NCBI RefSeq assembly: GCF_013404595.1
Contig: NZ_JABVAX010000017.1
Location: 1 to 62,327 of the forward strand
Direction of reading: 5' to 3'
DNA length: 62,327 bases
Source of the DNA: Jannaschia marina
Lineage (GTDB): Bacteria; Pseudomonadota; Alphaproteobacteria; Rhodobacterales; Rhodobacteraceae
Shown piece after piece: positions 51,696 through 60,252 of the stretch. Position 1 is the first letter of the stretch; each line of letters opens with the position of its first letter. Below the pieces are notes generated by a model. It searched no databases, was not told the DNA's origin, and saw nothing but the letters and a program-made list of their open reading frames with translations. The position numbers and the translations under genes were made by a program.

Positions 51696-52681
51696 TGTCC
51701 GGTACTCGCATCTGCGGCCGCATCACTCTGGCCAAACCGCCGGGTGTCGATCGAACGGAAGTCGTCGGCGAGGAACGGATTGAACGCGGGGATGCAATCG
51801 GCCTTCCGCCGAAACGCTGTCGCGAAATGGTGCCGACCAACGGTCGTGTCCCCCGCGATCAGTGCCTCCTCCAAACCGGAGACCATCGTCTCGACGATAC
51901 GACCGAACTCGTTGGCGCCGGCATGGACGAGGCGGCGGGTGAAGTCGTCGCCCCTCACATCCTCGTCGGCCCTCAGCCCTGCGCGTCTTCGGAACTCGTT
52001 GAGAATGGCGCCCACATTCGAGGCGTCCGCCTCCCACGAGACGGCATCTAGCTTCGCGATGTCGACGCGCCGCGCGAGCTGGGGATCGGAGTTTACCAGC
52101 TCCATGAGTTCCGGTGTTCCCGACAGGATCAGACCGACGGGCCACGCCTTGTTGTTCATTAGAGACTTCAGCGTGTTCACCACATCGCTACGAGCGGCCA
52201 GCGACTTCTTCATGTAGAGGTCTTGCGCTTCGTCCAGATGGACGAAAAGGGTTCCTCGCTGCTGCAGTAAATGCCGGACTTGATCCCATATGAAGGGAGC
52301 CGGACGATCTCGGGTCAGGGGATATCCGAGCGCCTGCAGCATCGCCGCGCCGACATGCTTCAGCGTGGCGGGCGACGGAACTTGCAAGCAGACGACTTCA
52401 GCAAGCTCGACACCGCGTTCCGGTCGGGCCAGATCGGGATACCGTTCCAGCAGCCGGGCCACGGCGGTGGTCTTTCCGCTGCCGGAAGCCCCCACTACAA
52501 CAATACCACCTGCCTCGCGCGTCAGGCCCATCGCGTCGGCCGCGCGCCGCCGTTTCATATGGCGATCGAAGAGCGTGCTCAGATTCTCGAAGGCGTCGTT
52601 CGATATGAACGTTGAGCGAAGCCGAGCGATGAGCAACTCGACATCCCATTCTCTGTTTTCGTCGGGTTCACTCATCGTCAT
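51692..52681 (-). CDS. tnsC: TnsC/TniB-like AAA ATPase
   Basis: A 329-residue ATPase. Walker A is GASGSGKT (about residues 64-71), Walker B LFVHLDEAQDL (about 145-155) and sensor 1 ILSGTPEL. TniB/TnsC proteins form ATP-dependent filaments on target DNA and link TniQ to the transposase. Starts at ATG 52681 or 52675 are both possible; either overlaps the tnsB 3' end. The 3' end overlaps tniQ (ATGA). Confidence 0.9.
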   Translation of the reverse strand: MTMSEPDENREWDVELLIARLRSTFISNDAFENLSTLFDRHMKRRRAADAMGLTREAGGIVVVGASGSGKTTAVARLLERYPDLARPERGVELAEVVCLQVPSPATLKHVGAAMLQALGYPLTRDRPAPFIWDQVRHLLQQRGTLFVHLDEAQDLYMKKSLAARSDVVNTLKSLMNNKAWPVGLILSGTPELMELVNSDPQLARRVDIAKLDAVSWEADASNVGAILNEFRRRAGLRADEDVRGDDFTRRLVHAGANEFGRIVETMVSGLEEALIAGDTTVGRHHFATAFRRKADCIPAFNPFLADDFRSIDTRRFGQSDAAADASTGQ

Positions 52682-54800
52682 CGAACCGCCAAGCGCGTTT
52701 TGCCGTATCGGTGTCACGGTCATCGAGATCGTTCGTCGGCTCTTCCCTCTCCGGTTCATCGAGCCGAACGATGCGCCCATGGAGGGAGTCATCCGTCGGC
52801 AGGTCGAGTACATCGTCCCTGTCCGGCGTGATCGAGAGGCCAAGGAAAAGCTGGTCGTGCGCTCGTTCCAGACTCTCGGGTGTCTGCGCTGCTAGGATGG
52901 TCCCAAACCGCGTTGCCTCCCTCTCGTTGATCGCGATGATCCGCCGGAGGGCCTCGAAGACCGTACGCTCGTGAAGGACAGCCTCGTCATGGTGTTTCTG
53001 CCGCAAGCTGCGAACGGCTGCGGACCAGGTGTCGAAGCTGACACCCTCGGCGCACTTCTGAAGGGCTCGAGCAACGTGCCATGTCCGATCAACCCGAACC
53101 ATGATCCAACCGAGGTCCCGGAGATCGACGCGAATAGCGACATCCTGTTCGTGGCTATGGAGATGGAAGTCGCGAAGAGCCGGGCAGACGTAGTCGATCC
53201 CGAACTTCCTGACGCCCCGGCCCGATACGCGTCGTTTGTCTTTCAGTCCGAACGCGAGACAGCGCGTCTGTTGAGATAGGGCGGGGACGACGCCCTTCTC
53301 GCTTGAAAGCCGATTCCAACAGTTATTCGGGGTCTCACCGTCCAAGCCTTCGTGCGGCATGTTATGGTAGATGTCGACGATGTAGATCGTGAGGAGCTCC
53401 ATGAGCACATCGTCGGACAATGCAGCTAGCTGCTCCGCTGGATAATCGCCACGTAGTATTGGATTTGAGGACGTTCGGCCACTTAGCAGAGGCATTAGAG
53501 CCGAGCTGATCGTTCCGAAGATCCGCTCTACCCTCGAGCGGAGCCACGGCAAGCCCCCCGGCGGCGTCTCCGGATTTCCATGTGCGTCCAAGACCGCCGC
53601 CCGAAATTCGTCACTGACGAACGCCGCACCGAGATCAGTTACCACGGCGGCCAGCCCCCCGTGATGATGCCACCGGGACATACAGCCTGCAGCCTCTGCC
53701 AAGTCCGATTTGTCGCGGGTGATGTCAGCAAGAAGTTCGACGGCATCGCGGGGGTTAGGGGCGCGGGCAATCCGCATGCCAAGCACACACCGCGTCGCGC
53801 AGTCGATCGCCAGGTACAGCCATCGGCGACCGCGCTCCAACCCCGCGAGTTCCTCGTCACTCAGGTCATTCAGGAGGCCCAACTGAGAGAAGATCGAGAT
53901 CACGTCGATCTTCCACTCGTCGACTTCGATCCGTTCCATCGGGTAGGAGACGTCGATGCCGGTCTCGTAGAGAACGAATTCGTGACGGGCTTCGTCCACC
54001 CCGCGGCGGTGAACCTTCGTAGAGTATGGGTCCAAACCCTTCAGGGTCCGCTCGATCTTCCTTTGGGCCATCTCGGGGAGGGGCGGCAGGCCATCCTCCG
54101 ACCGCCGATCATTCTCCTGGCTCAGGAGCTCTTTGTACTTCTTGTAGGTCTCGCTCTTGTTTGGCCCATTTCGGATAAGATAGGTGCCGATCGCGGCACC
54201 GAGGATGCGTAGCGACGCAGCGCAATACCGGGCATCGCGATTGCCGGATCGATGAGTTCGAGGCACGAGCGCCAGGATAGAGCAGCCGCTCATTTCGTAG
54301 CGTCTCAGCCACGTCCGAAGCGACCTTTCGCAAGGCGGGGATCGATACGCATTCCATCTTCCCGCACGAGGGCTTCTCCAACTGCGCTGCGTGGCCTTCG
54401 CCATCTCGTTGACATGCGCTTCGAGCTTCGGCAGCGCCTCCCTTATCGATGACGGGACCCGTTTGACCTCCCCGCGGCGCTCCAGCTCGAGAAATGCCGT
54501 AACGATCGCATGGCGCCACACCGTCTCGGATCGCGGTCTTTCCGGGAGGCCGCTGATTAGATCGAGCGTCCCGGCCCCTTCGCGTGCGTCCTGCCGTCCA
54601 GGAAGATGGTAAAGCGGCTCGAACTCCACGTCCGATCGGCGCAGAAGCTGGGCGAACTCCTCGAATGTGTAGACCTGTCGAACGCCGAACGCGTTGGGCG
54701 CTTCGAAGGCGTAGCTGGTTTCGCTCACTTCGGTAAGACAATACTCCCGGCCAGCGACCACCAGGCGGTCGAGGGATGTGATCCGCATGCGAGACGTCAT
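52668..54800 (-). CDS. tnsB: TnsB-like DDE transposase (Mu/Tn7 integrase)
   Basis: A 710-residue RNase-H-fold transposase. The catalytic triad is Asp294 (IEVDEWKID), Asp389 (AAVVTDLGAAFV) and Glu425 (RSRVERIFGT), a DD(35)E arrangement. The N-terminal ~280 residues should hold the end-binding HTH domains, and the C-terminal ~250 the Mu-C beta-barrel and a TnsC-interacting acidic tail (DEPEREEPTNDLDDRDTD). It joins the 3' ends to target DNA. It is translationally coupled to tnsA (ATGA). Confidence 0.93.
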   Translation of the reverse strand: MTSRMRITSLDRLVVAGREYCLTEVSETSYAFEAPNAFGVRQVYTFEEFAQLLRRSDVEFEPLYHLPGRQDAREGAGTLDLISGLPERPRSETVWRHAIVTAFLELERRGEVKRVPSSIREALPKLEAHVNEMAKATQRSWRSPRAGRWNAYRSPPCERSLRTWLRRYEMSGCSILALVPRTHRSGNRDARYCAASLRILGAAIGTYLIRNGPNKSETYKKYKELLSQENDRRSEDGLPPLPEMAQRKIERTLKGLDPYSTKVHRRGVDEARHEFVLYETGIDVSYPMERIEVDEWKIDVISIFSQLGLLNDLSDEELAGLERGRRWLYLAIDCATRCVLGMRIARAPNPRDAVELLADITRDKSDLAEAAGCMSRWHHHGGLAAVVTDLGAAFVSDEFRAAVLDAHGNPETPPGGLPWLRSRVERIFGTISSALMPLLSGRTSSNPILRGDYPAEQLAALSDDVLMELLTIYIVDIYHNMPHEGLDGETPNNCWNRLSSEKGVVPALSQQTRCLAFGLKDKRRVSGRGVRKFGIDYVCPALRDFHLHSHEQDVAIRVDLRDLGWIMVRVDRTWHVARALQKCAEGVSFDTWSAAVRSLRQKHHDEAVLHERTVFEALRRIIAINEREATRFGTILAAQTPESLERAHDQLFLGLSITPDRDDVLDLPTDDSLHGRIVRLDEPEREEPTNDLDDRDTDTAKRAWRFDDDE

Positions 54801-55492
54801 GCGTGAACCCCCGCTCGGATAGCAGTGTTGAGATCGATGAGGCGTGTCCTATCGACCCACAGGAGGTCGGCATAGATTGCCACGTAGATCGAACGGTACG
54901 CCGCGGAGCCACCGCCGAGAAGATCGACCAAGCCTCGTACCGTACCCGGCAAGGGTTTTGATTTTAGGACGCTCGCGACTCTGGAGAGATCGTCCGGTCC
55001 ATATCCCCTCCTGATCGAGAGGTAGCGCTCTGCGTTAAGGGCCTCTTCCTTCGTGAAGTCCCGATCCGTCACCAGCACGAGATCGTCGGCGACATCCTTC
55101 GCGAGCTGCCGGCGTATCGCCTGCAGCTCACTGAGGAAGGCGGATCGCTGAGCCCGCTTCAGCGGTTTCACGGCGACCGCCAATTTGCGACCGCATCGAA
55201 GCGTCACGAGGAAGTCGATCACGTGCTGGCGGATCGCGCCCCGTTCGTCGCGATACGTTACGGACGGCGGCTGCTCCCATACGTCCCAGATGTCGGGGCG
55301 CGCGAGGTAGAGAAACAGCACGCGTTGCTCCAGCTTGCTTTCGAACTGGATCACGCGCGGGCGTTCTTGCGAAGGCAGGTCTGCAACGACCGCCCCTCGC
55401 GAACTGTGGCGTGAACGCTTGGCGATCGACCGCGTGGCACGGCTGGGGAGAGGAGGCTGAACAACGTCGCCGTTGTCTGTCTGATTGGTCAT
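54797..55492 (-). CDS. tnsA: TnsA-like PD-(D/E)xK endonuclease
   Basis: A 231-residue nuclease. The core has FESKLEQRVLFLYLARPDIWDVWEQPPSVTYRD (Glu near residue 51-55), HVIDFLVTLRCGRKLAVAVKP (Asp93 and the x-V-K pair, Lys109), the order of catalytic residues seen in TnsA. TnsA cuts the 5' strands so that the element moves by cut-and-paste. The start is taken as MTNQTDNGD; a longer frame begins at 55576 and no strong Shine-Dalgarno decides between them. Confidence 0.82.
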   Translation of the reverse strand: MTNQTDNGDVVQPPLPSRATRSIAKRSRHSSRGAVVADLPSQERPRVIQFESKLEQRVLFLYLARPDIWDVWEQPPSVTYRDERGAIRQHVIDFLVTLRCGRKLAVAVKPLKRAQRSAFLSELQAIRRQLAKDVADDLVLVTDRDFTKEEALNAERYLSIRRGYGPDDLSRVASVLKSKPLPGTVRGLVDLLGGGSAAYRSIYVAIYADLLWVDRTRLIDLNTAIRAGVHA

Positions 55493-55727
55493 AGTGATAT
55501 CAGGACGGCGGCCAAACCGGCCCGCCGCCTGCCTTCTATTCGAGTGTCGGATGCAAAGAGGGGCCGGCCCACGCACCGACTAGCGCGCAGGAGGCGTTGA
55601 CTTTGCGACGGTTTGCCGGGAAAAGAAGGCGTCGGGTCTGACTTCGACACCAAATTCTAGGGCCTCGTACGGTTGGCGCCGTCGGGGCCTTACTCTTTTC
55701 CGAGATGCGCTTCTTACTGCATGTCGA

Positions 55728-55958
55728 TCACCCCCTCGGATAGCGTTTAGGCCAGAGGGCCTCGGGGGACTTGCCCAGCTCAGCCGCGATCGCGCTCTCG
55801 ATCCGACGGGACCGCTTGTGCCCGATGGACACCATCGAGACCGCGCTCTGCGACACACCCAGCCGTCGGCTCACATCAGCGAGCGAGCTTCCCGCAAGCC
55901 GTAGCTCGAACTTCACCCGCTCATGGTTGCGCAAGTCTCGAACGGACAGTGTCGCCAT
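55728..55958 (-). CDS. Ner/Nlp-type helix-turn-helix regulator
   Basis: A 76-residue DNA-binding protein. The HTH is FELRLAGSSLADVSRRLGVSQSAVSMVSIGHKRSRRIESAIAAELGKSPEALWPKRYP, the pattern of Ner/Nlp regulators (SfsB/Mu Ner type), where WP-R-Y near the C-terminus is characteristic. Such small repressors control early transcription of Mu-like and Tn7-like elements. It lies 235 bases upstream of the tnsA start on the same strand, so it may head the transposition operon. Confidence 0.85.
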   Translation of the reverse strand: MATLSVRDLRNHERVKFELRLAGSSLADVSRRLGVSQSAVSMVSIGHKRSRRIESAIAAELGKSPEALWPKRYPRG

Positions 55959-55991
55959 TGGTTAAGTCCTAGAACCGATCTCACAGCGTCG

Positions 55992-56019
55992 ATCATACGG
56001 AAAACACCCCAATTATCAA
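55992..56019 (-). promoter_or_regulatory. Promoter of the regulator/transposition genes
   Basis: On the minus strand TTGATA (56019-56014) and TATGAT (55997-55992) are 16 bases apart, 35 bases before the HTH regulator start. The region is conspicuously AT-rich and is shared with the divergent gene at 56146. Confidence 0.55.
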
Positions 56020-56145
56020 CAAATCCAAATACTTACATAAATAGATGCGGAATCTGCAGGACTGCAATATGCACGTAATCAGGGCGCAAAACCGCACGCG
56101 AGGCGTCAGCGTGTCCCTGGGCCGCCGAAAGGTTTGATAACGCTC

Positions 56146-56679
56146 ATGATTGCTCTCTTGCATCACGGAGACCGATGCTTTGCCGTGGTGCCTAGCGGGC
56201 CAGGCGCGTGGACCGGCCACTCATTCGACAGCGTTCAGGCGACATACGATCGCGCCTCAAACCTTCGGGAGCTCGCAGCGCATTTCGGAATCAGTACCGT
56301 GCTCGTTCGCCGTCTCCTTGCCCTCGTCGGGATCGACTACGTGAGCGACTGGCATGGTTGTCATCTGCGGGGCGTGTGCTGCGAAGACCTTGCTCAGGCG
56401 CACGGTCTGTCGGTGGCCACGCTTCGCAAGCTGTTCAGGGAAAGAGCTTTGCCAATCAGCCGCGGGCGTCCCCGTCGCCGGCTATCTCAAGCCGAGCTCG
56501 CACGGGCTGCTCTGAAGGCGAAATCTGTGAACGGATCTGCAAAGACACTCGCGATCCACTGGACGACGGCGAGGAATTTGCTTGTCGGGCTCGGCCTCTT
56601 TCGACGGAACGACCGAAGGTACGAGCTGATCTCGCCGTTATCCCCGAGCGACGGCTGGTGTGAGCGAAAGCGTCTGTAG
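56146..56679 (+). CDS. Hypothetical protein with tandem HTH-like segments
   Basis: A 177-residue protein, unrecognised. Three helix-turn-helix-like stretches are visible: NLRELAAHFGISTVLVRRLLALVGI, CCEDLAQAHGLSVATLRKLFRERAL and NGSAKTLAIHWTTARNLLVGLGL, resembling resolvase or transposase-associated HTH modules. The start is ATG 56146, with GAAAGG 13 bases upstream. It is divergent from the transposon regulator and ends before a 460-bp gap with terminators. Possibly an island regulator. Confidence 0.6.
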   Translation: MIALLHHGDRCFAVVPSGPGAWTGHSFDSVQATYDRASNLRELAAHFGISTVLVRRLLALVGIDYVSDWHGCHLRGVCCEDLAQAHGLSVATLRKLFRERALPISRGRPRRRLSQAELARAALKAKSVNGSAKTLAIHWTTARNLLVGLGLFRRNDRRYELISPLSPSDGWCERKRL

Positions 56680-56795
56680 GTCGGGCGTGACGCATGTTTC
56701 TGTTGGCAATGCCACTCCGGGCCGATATTCAGAGCGGGAACGGTCGGGAGGTTCGCGGCTGCCTTTGCAGTCACCCTCCCGGTCAACAGAGCGAT

Positions 56796-56824
56796 CGGCC
56801 CGACGCGCACCGTCGGGCCGTTTT
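56796..56824 (+). terminator. Rho-independent terminator
   Basis: Ten perfect pairs, CGGCCCGACG (56796-56805) with CGTCGGGCCG (56811-56820), 5-base loop, then TTTT. It lies about 120 bases after the gene at 56146 on the plus strand. Confidence 0.75.
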
Positions 56825-56964
56825 GCTTGGAGACCTCGAAGTATCGCGATTTGGTACGAGCAGTGCGGGCTTGAGCGGCGCGGTTCATAGGCTATGATCA
56901 GGATCGAACGGCGTTTGGGGACCGGAGATGTCGAGGCATCTTCCCCCTCGGCCAACAGAACGAT

Positions 56965-57000
56965 GGCCCTGTCGCGGAAGCGGCGGGGCCTTTCCTTTTT
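56965..57000 (+). terminator. Rho-independent terminator with GGAA tetraloop
   Basis: Eleven pairs (two are G-T), 56965-56975 with 56980-56990, around a GGAA loop, followed by TTTCCTTTTT. It may terminate a short plus-strand transcript from the promoter-like pair near 56871-56898. Confidence 0.75.
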
Positions 57001-57139
57001 CGAATGGTTCGGTAAGGCGTTCGTCAATCCGCAGCGTATAGATCTCTCGAATTTTTCCCAACGCCTTACAGACTGCCAGATCGCTCCGCAGGAAGGATGG
57101 CGGAAGACATAGTAACGATTACCGGAGAGACTATTGGTC

Positions 57140-57322
57140 CTACAGATGGCCTCCGGGCGACGGTGCCCGAGGCACCCGCTCAGACCAATATGGAGGCTGA
57201 CACTGTTCCGCTTCACCAAGCTCATACCACCTATGGCCGGTCCACATCCAAACCTCCCAGTCGTCACCGGGTTTCCGAACCACGTAGTAGTAGCCAGGTC
57301 GGCTGTCGTCGGAATGCTGCAT
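57140..57322 (-). CDS. Small aromatic-rich protein of the ABC-3C operon
   Basis: A 60-residue protein: RPGYYYVVRKPGDDWEVWMWTGHRWYELGEAEQCQPPYWSERVP. The Trp/Tyr-rich YYYVVRKPGD-WEVWMW-GHRWYELG pattern resembles short phage or plasmid proteins with a barrel-like strand pair. Function unknown. AGAAGG lies 7-8 bases before ATG 57322, which is 10 bases after the ATPase stop, making it the last gene of the defence-like operon. Confidence 0.6.
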   Translation of the reverse strand: MQHSDDSRPGYYYVVRKPGDDWEVWMWTGHRWYELGEAEQCQPPYWSERVPRAPSPGGHL

Positions 57323-57332
57323 GGCTGACCTT

Positions 57333-59096
57333 CTACCCAAACCGAACCCCGAACAAGCCGCCGGTCTCTTCCTCGTCGTTTAAGCGTGTGCTGTTGACGT
57401 GCTGCCAGACGTCGAAGTCATCTTGAAATCCGTCCGTCGGAATCGCATCGGAGTTCATGGTTACGATGTACTGAAAGCCGACGCGCTCGGCGTGAGCCGC
57501 ACCGAGTTGCAGCGCCTTCGCCACCTGCCGTTCGTCGACGCCATCAAAGAGGTGGCTATCGTGGATGAGGAATCCCGGGCCGATGCCGCGCTTCGTCGTC
57601 AGCTCGGCCAGCATCAGATCGAAGCAGAAGATCTGCATGTTGTTGATGCCCTTGCTCCGCTGTGACTCGATCGAAACGTCAAACGTCGGTCCGTTCTCAG
57701 ACGCGCCGATGGTGAGGCTGCCAGCCTCCTCGTATAGGGCCTTTGACAGGTCCTCGAAGACGAGAATGGCGTCTCGGACCGTCCCGTCCCGTTCGTGCAG
57801 ATCGCTCTGCAAAGCCTGCCGCAACTGGGCTCGCTCTATGTCGAGCTGGGCCTTGTTGCTTTCAATCCCCTCGGCGATCTCCAACTGCTGGCGAAGGGCT
57901 TCGACTTCGGCCTCGGTTCGGCCGAGTTCCTCGCGAAGCTGAGTGTAGTGTTCCAACGCCCCGCCGGAGCGGAGGATGCCCATGATCTCCTGGCGCCGTT
58001 CATCGAGCGCTTCACGCTCGGCGTTCCGCGTGGTGATACGGCTTTTCGCAGCGTTGATCTCACCGGTGAGGTGAGACCGACGATTCCGGACGATCGCTTC
58101 GTGGAACTCTGCAACCTCCTCGAACCTCTTGCTGACCGTATTAGGCAAAAGGACGCCGGCCTCACTGTACAGCCGTTCGACGTTCGCGACGGCAGGTGCC
58201 TCCTCGCTTTCGAGCGCGGTGGTTAGCTGGAGAATGAGGTCGCGGTCGATGACGTTGTCGTTGTTCATCGTCGAGATCGCGCGGGTGATCTTCGACGCTT
58301 CCGCTTCGAAGGTTGCGTATTCCGGAACGACATTGAAGCTATCGATCTGCTCGCGCAGCCGCGTGGCCTTGCCTTGGGCCACTGCCAGCCGTGTCCGAAA
58401 CTGTGCGGATGTGCCGTAGAAGTCGCCGAGGCTGCCCTGCTTCGCAGCCTTTCGCAGCTCCTTCATCGCCTTCTCGCGGTCCCGTGCCTCCTGGAACCGC
58501 TGCGGGATCGATGCGTCCAGCCCGAGGAGGTAGGAGATAGAGACCTGCTGGTCCCAGGCCTGCTTCTTACCGGGCTGCGTAGGTTCGACGAACCCGCCGC
58601 TTCCCTGCTTGCGCGCGAAGTAGGGGAACAGGGATCGGAAGGTCGGACCGAAGCGGCCACGCGCCTCCTCGTTCGTCTGGAGATCGAATAGGAGCGCGCC
58701 CAGGTTCAGGCGCCAGTTCGGAAGCGACAGAACGAGATCGCCGGTCTTCTCGTCCAAGTCCGGTTCAATCGGCCAATGGTCCGTTACGCCTTGGACCTTA
58801 ATCGTGCTCATCACCTTCTTCGTTCCCGACCTTTCGACGGAAACGACATGTCCTCCGATATCGGATTGGACGGTGAAGGTGTGTGGAGACAACTCGTCGG
58901 ACCGGAAGATGCTGTCGGTGTCGGCGTTACCTCCGTAGAGGAAGTGGATCAGTTCGACGAAACTCGACTTGCCCGCTCCGTTGCGGGTCTGGCGGTCAGT
59001 CGCCTCAGCGGACTTCTCCGCCAGGATAATGTTGAGCCCGGGGCCGAAGGTCAGCGATTTGAACGTCTCCAGATCGCTTGTGACGGAATGGATCAT
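57333..59096 (-). CDS. DUF2326 ABC/SMC-like ATPase of an ABC-3C system
   Basis: A 587-residue SMC/Rad50-like ATPase. Walker A lies in RNGAGKSSFVEL (about residues 38-49), preceded by FGPGLNIILAEKS. A long coiled coil spans roughly 200-450. The C-terminus has the DUF2326 features FDVSIESQRSKGINNMQIFCFDLMLAELTTKRGIGPGFLIHDSHLFDGVDERQ, containing the Walker B/D-loop region. DUF2326 ATPases are the sensor/motor of three-component ABC (ABC-3C) conflict systems. It overlaps the middle component by 4 bases. Confidence 0.85.
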   Translation of the reverse strand: MIHSVTSDLETFKSLTFGPGLNIILAEKSAEATDRQTRNGAGKSSFVELIHFLYGGNADTDSIFRSDELSPHTFTVQSDIGGHVVSVERSGTKKVMSTIKVQGVTDHWPIEPDLDEKTGDLVLSLPNWRLNLGALLFDLQTNEEARGRFGPTFRSLFPYFARKQGSGGFVEPTQPGKKQAWDQQVSISYLLGLDASIPQRFQEARDREKAMKELRKAAKQGSLGDFYGTSAQFRTRLAVAQGKATRLREQIDSFNVVPEYATFEAEASKITRAISTMNNDNVIDRDLILQLTTALESEEAPAVANVERLYSEAGVLLPNTVSKRFEEVAEFHEAIVRNRRSHLTGEINAAKSRITTRNAEREALDERRQEIMGILRSGGALEHYTQLREELGRTEAEVEALRQQLEIAEGIESNKAQLDIERAQLRQALQSDLHERDGTVRDAILVFEDLSKALYEEAGSLTIGASENGPTFDVSIESQRSKGINNMQIFCFDLMLAELTTKRGIGPGFLIHDSHLFDGVDERQVAKALQLGAAHAERVGFQYIVTMNSDAIPTDGFQDDFDVWQHVNSTRLNDEEETGGLFGVRFG

Positions 59097-59338
59097 GGCG
59101 TTGCCTTCCGGAGAAGGCCGTTCTCAAACGTGACCGCCTTGAGCATGAAGAGGAGATCGAGGGCGAGTACGAACCAGTCGTAGGTTATAGGTGCCACGCC
59201 GACAGGCTCGCCCCGCTCCTTGCGCAGGTCGTCCCACACCCGCGAGACTGTCAGGGGACGGTCTAGACAGGCGAGAATATCCGCCCCGATGGTCAGGAGC
59301 GCTCGCTCTGGCCGAATGTGCTTCGTCGGCAGGATCAT
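59093..59338 (-). CDS. ABC-3C middle component, MC6 type
   Basis: An 81-residue protein with ALLTIGADILACLDRPLTVSRVWDDLRKERG and ITYDWFVLALDLLFMLKAVTFENGLLRKA, the pattern of winged-helix-like middle components (MC6) of ABC-3C systems, which bridge ATPase and effector. ATGA overlaps on both sides tie it to the effector upstream and the DUF2326 ATPase downstream. Confidence 0.8.
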   Translation of the reverse strand: MILPTKHIRPERALLTIGADILACLDRPLTVSRVWDDLRKERGEPVGVAPITYDWFVLALDLLFMLKAVTFENGLLRKATP

Positions 59339-60252
59339 GTCGAAGCCTTCGCTGGAGCATGGTCTTCAAAGATATCACATCGCTCGAAGAAGTAAGACAT
59401 CACGGCGAGGACGGCCGCTTGATGTTCCGGCGTTCCAGACATGCCCCCGGCGAACTGCTGGAGCTCCGTGAAGATCGCGTCTGGCTGGATCCCGCCGTCC
59501 CTTAGAGCTTCGTAGCGGTTGCGGAAGCCTTCCGCGATCTCTTCGCCGAAGTTCGGCACCGGATACTGATCGAAGAAGCGCTCGACCAGCCGTTCCTGAC
59601 GGCGACCCACGCGAAGGAGCCCCGCCGCCGCCTCGGACAGGTCGTTCGCCTGGATCTTCATCGTCGATGGAGCGGTAAGCGGCGGGTTGTCATCCGGCGG
59701 CATCCGCGGAATCGCGAGAATGACGGGCTGCAGCTCGGCGAACTCCAGCTTCGCGACCGTAGCCTGCGTTGGGGCAGCGCCGAACAGGTCCGCGAGCTGT
59801 GCGGGCGTCAACTGCCCCATCACGATCGCGAACAGCTCGGAATACCCCATCTGGCCAAGGGTCACGCTTGGGTTCGCCGCTCCGAGGTCGGTGAGTTGCT
59901 GAACTACGTCCGCAGGAAGGCCGGCCATATCGTTATGGACGAAGAACCACTTTTCCATGCGCGGACCCCAATGGCCGACTGCACCGTTGAAGTCTGCATC
60001 GACCTTGGCCTGCATATCGGCGAGCTTCGTGGAGCGGGGTCCATAGCACTGGAAGACGGCCTTGTCGCTTTTGCGATACCCATCGCTCTTCCGATCGCCC
60101 TTGTTGCCGTAGGCTCGCACTGGCTGGAAGTCGCCCGGGAAGGCGTGGCCCATGATTGCCGAGAACAGGTCCTCGAACGCCTGTCCTTCGTTCTCAAGGA
60201 AGGCGATCTTGAATTTCATCTGGAAGATGTAGCGCTGAAGGTCGTCCATCAT
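59335..60252 (-). CDS. ABC-3C effector with restriction-endonuclease-like N-terminus
   Basis: A 305-residue protein. The N-terminal ~75 residues (FEDLFSAIMGHAFPGDFQPVRAYGNKGDRKSDGYRKSDKAVFQCYGP) have the order Glu...GD-x-K-x-DG...VFQ typical of PD-(D/E)xK nucleases of the Mrr-like group. The C-terminal region (about 150-300) matches the ABC-3C C-terminal domain pattern ending in AAVLAVMSYFFERCDIFE. It is the likely DNA- or nucleotide-cleaving effector. Its ATG overlaps the stop of the serine recombinase (ATGA). Confidence 0.78.
   Translation of the reverse strand: MMDDLQRYIFQMKFKIAFLENEGQAFEDLFSAIMGHAFPGDFQPVRAYGNKGDRKSDGYRKSDKAVFQCYGPRSTKLADMQAKVDADFNGAVGHWGPRMEKWFFVHNDMAGLPADVVQQLTDLGAANPSVTLGQMGYSELFAIVMGQLTPAQLADLFGAAPTQATVAKLEFAELQPVILAIPRMPPDDNPPLTAPSTMKIQANDLSEAAAGLLRVGRRQERLVERFFDQYPVPNFGEEIAEGFRNRYEALRDGGIQPDAIFTELQQFAGGMSGTPEHQAAVLAVMSYFFERCDIFEDHAPAKAST

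Larger units (their letters stand above)
56680..57139. other. Gene-free stretch with tandem terminators and a possible small RNA
   Basis: No convincing protein gene. A first terminator (56796-56805/56811-56820 plus TTTT) follows the gene at 56146. TTGAGC (56871-56876) and TATGAT (56893-56898), 16 bases apart, form a promoter-like pair. A second, stronger terminator ends at 57000. A transcript of about 95 nt (about 56905-57000) is therefore possible. The remaining 140 bases toward 57139 are featureless. Confidence 0.45.

Noticed and set aside
55580..55858. Minus-strand frame overlapping the HTH regulator
   Set aside because: It overlaps the much more convincing Ner-type gene and has a basic, low-complexity translation.
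56894..57112. Plus-strand frame of 72 codons in the island gap
   Set aside because: It starts within a probable -10 box and runs through a terminator hairpin; the translation resembles no known protein.
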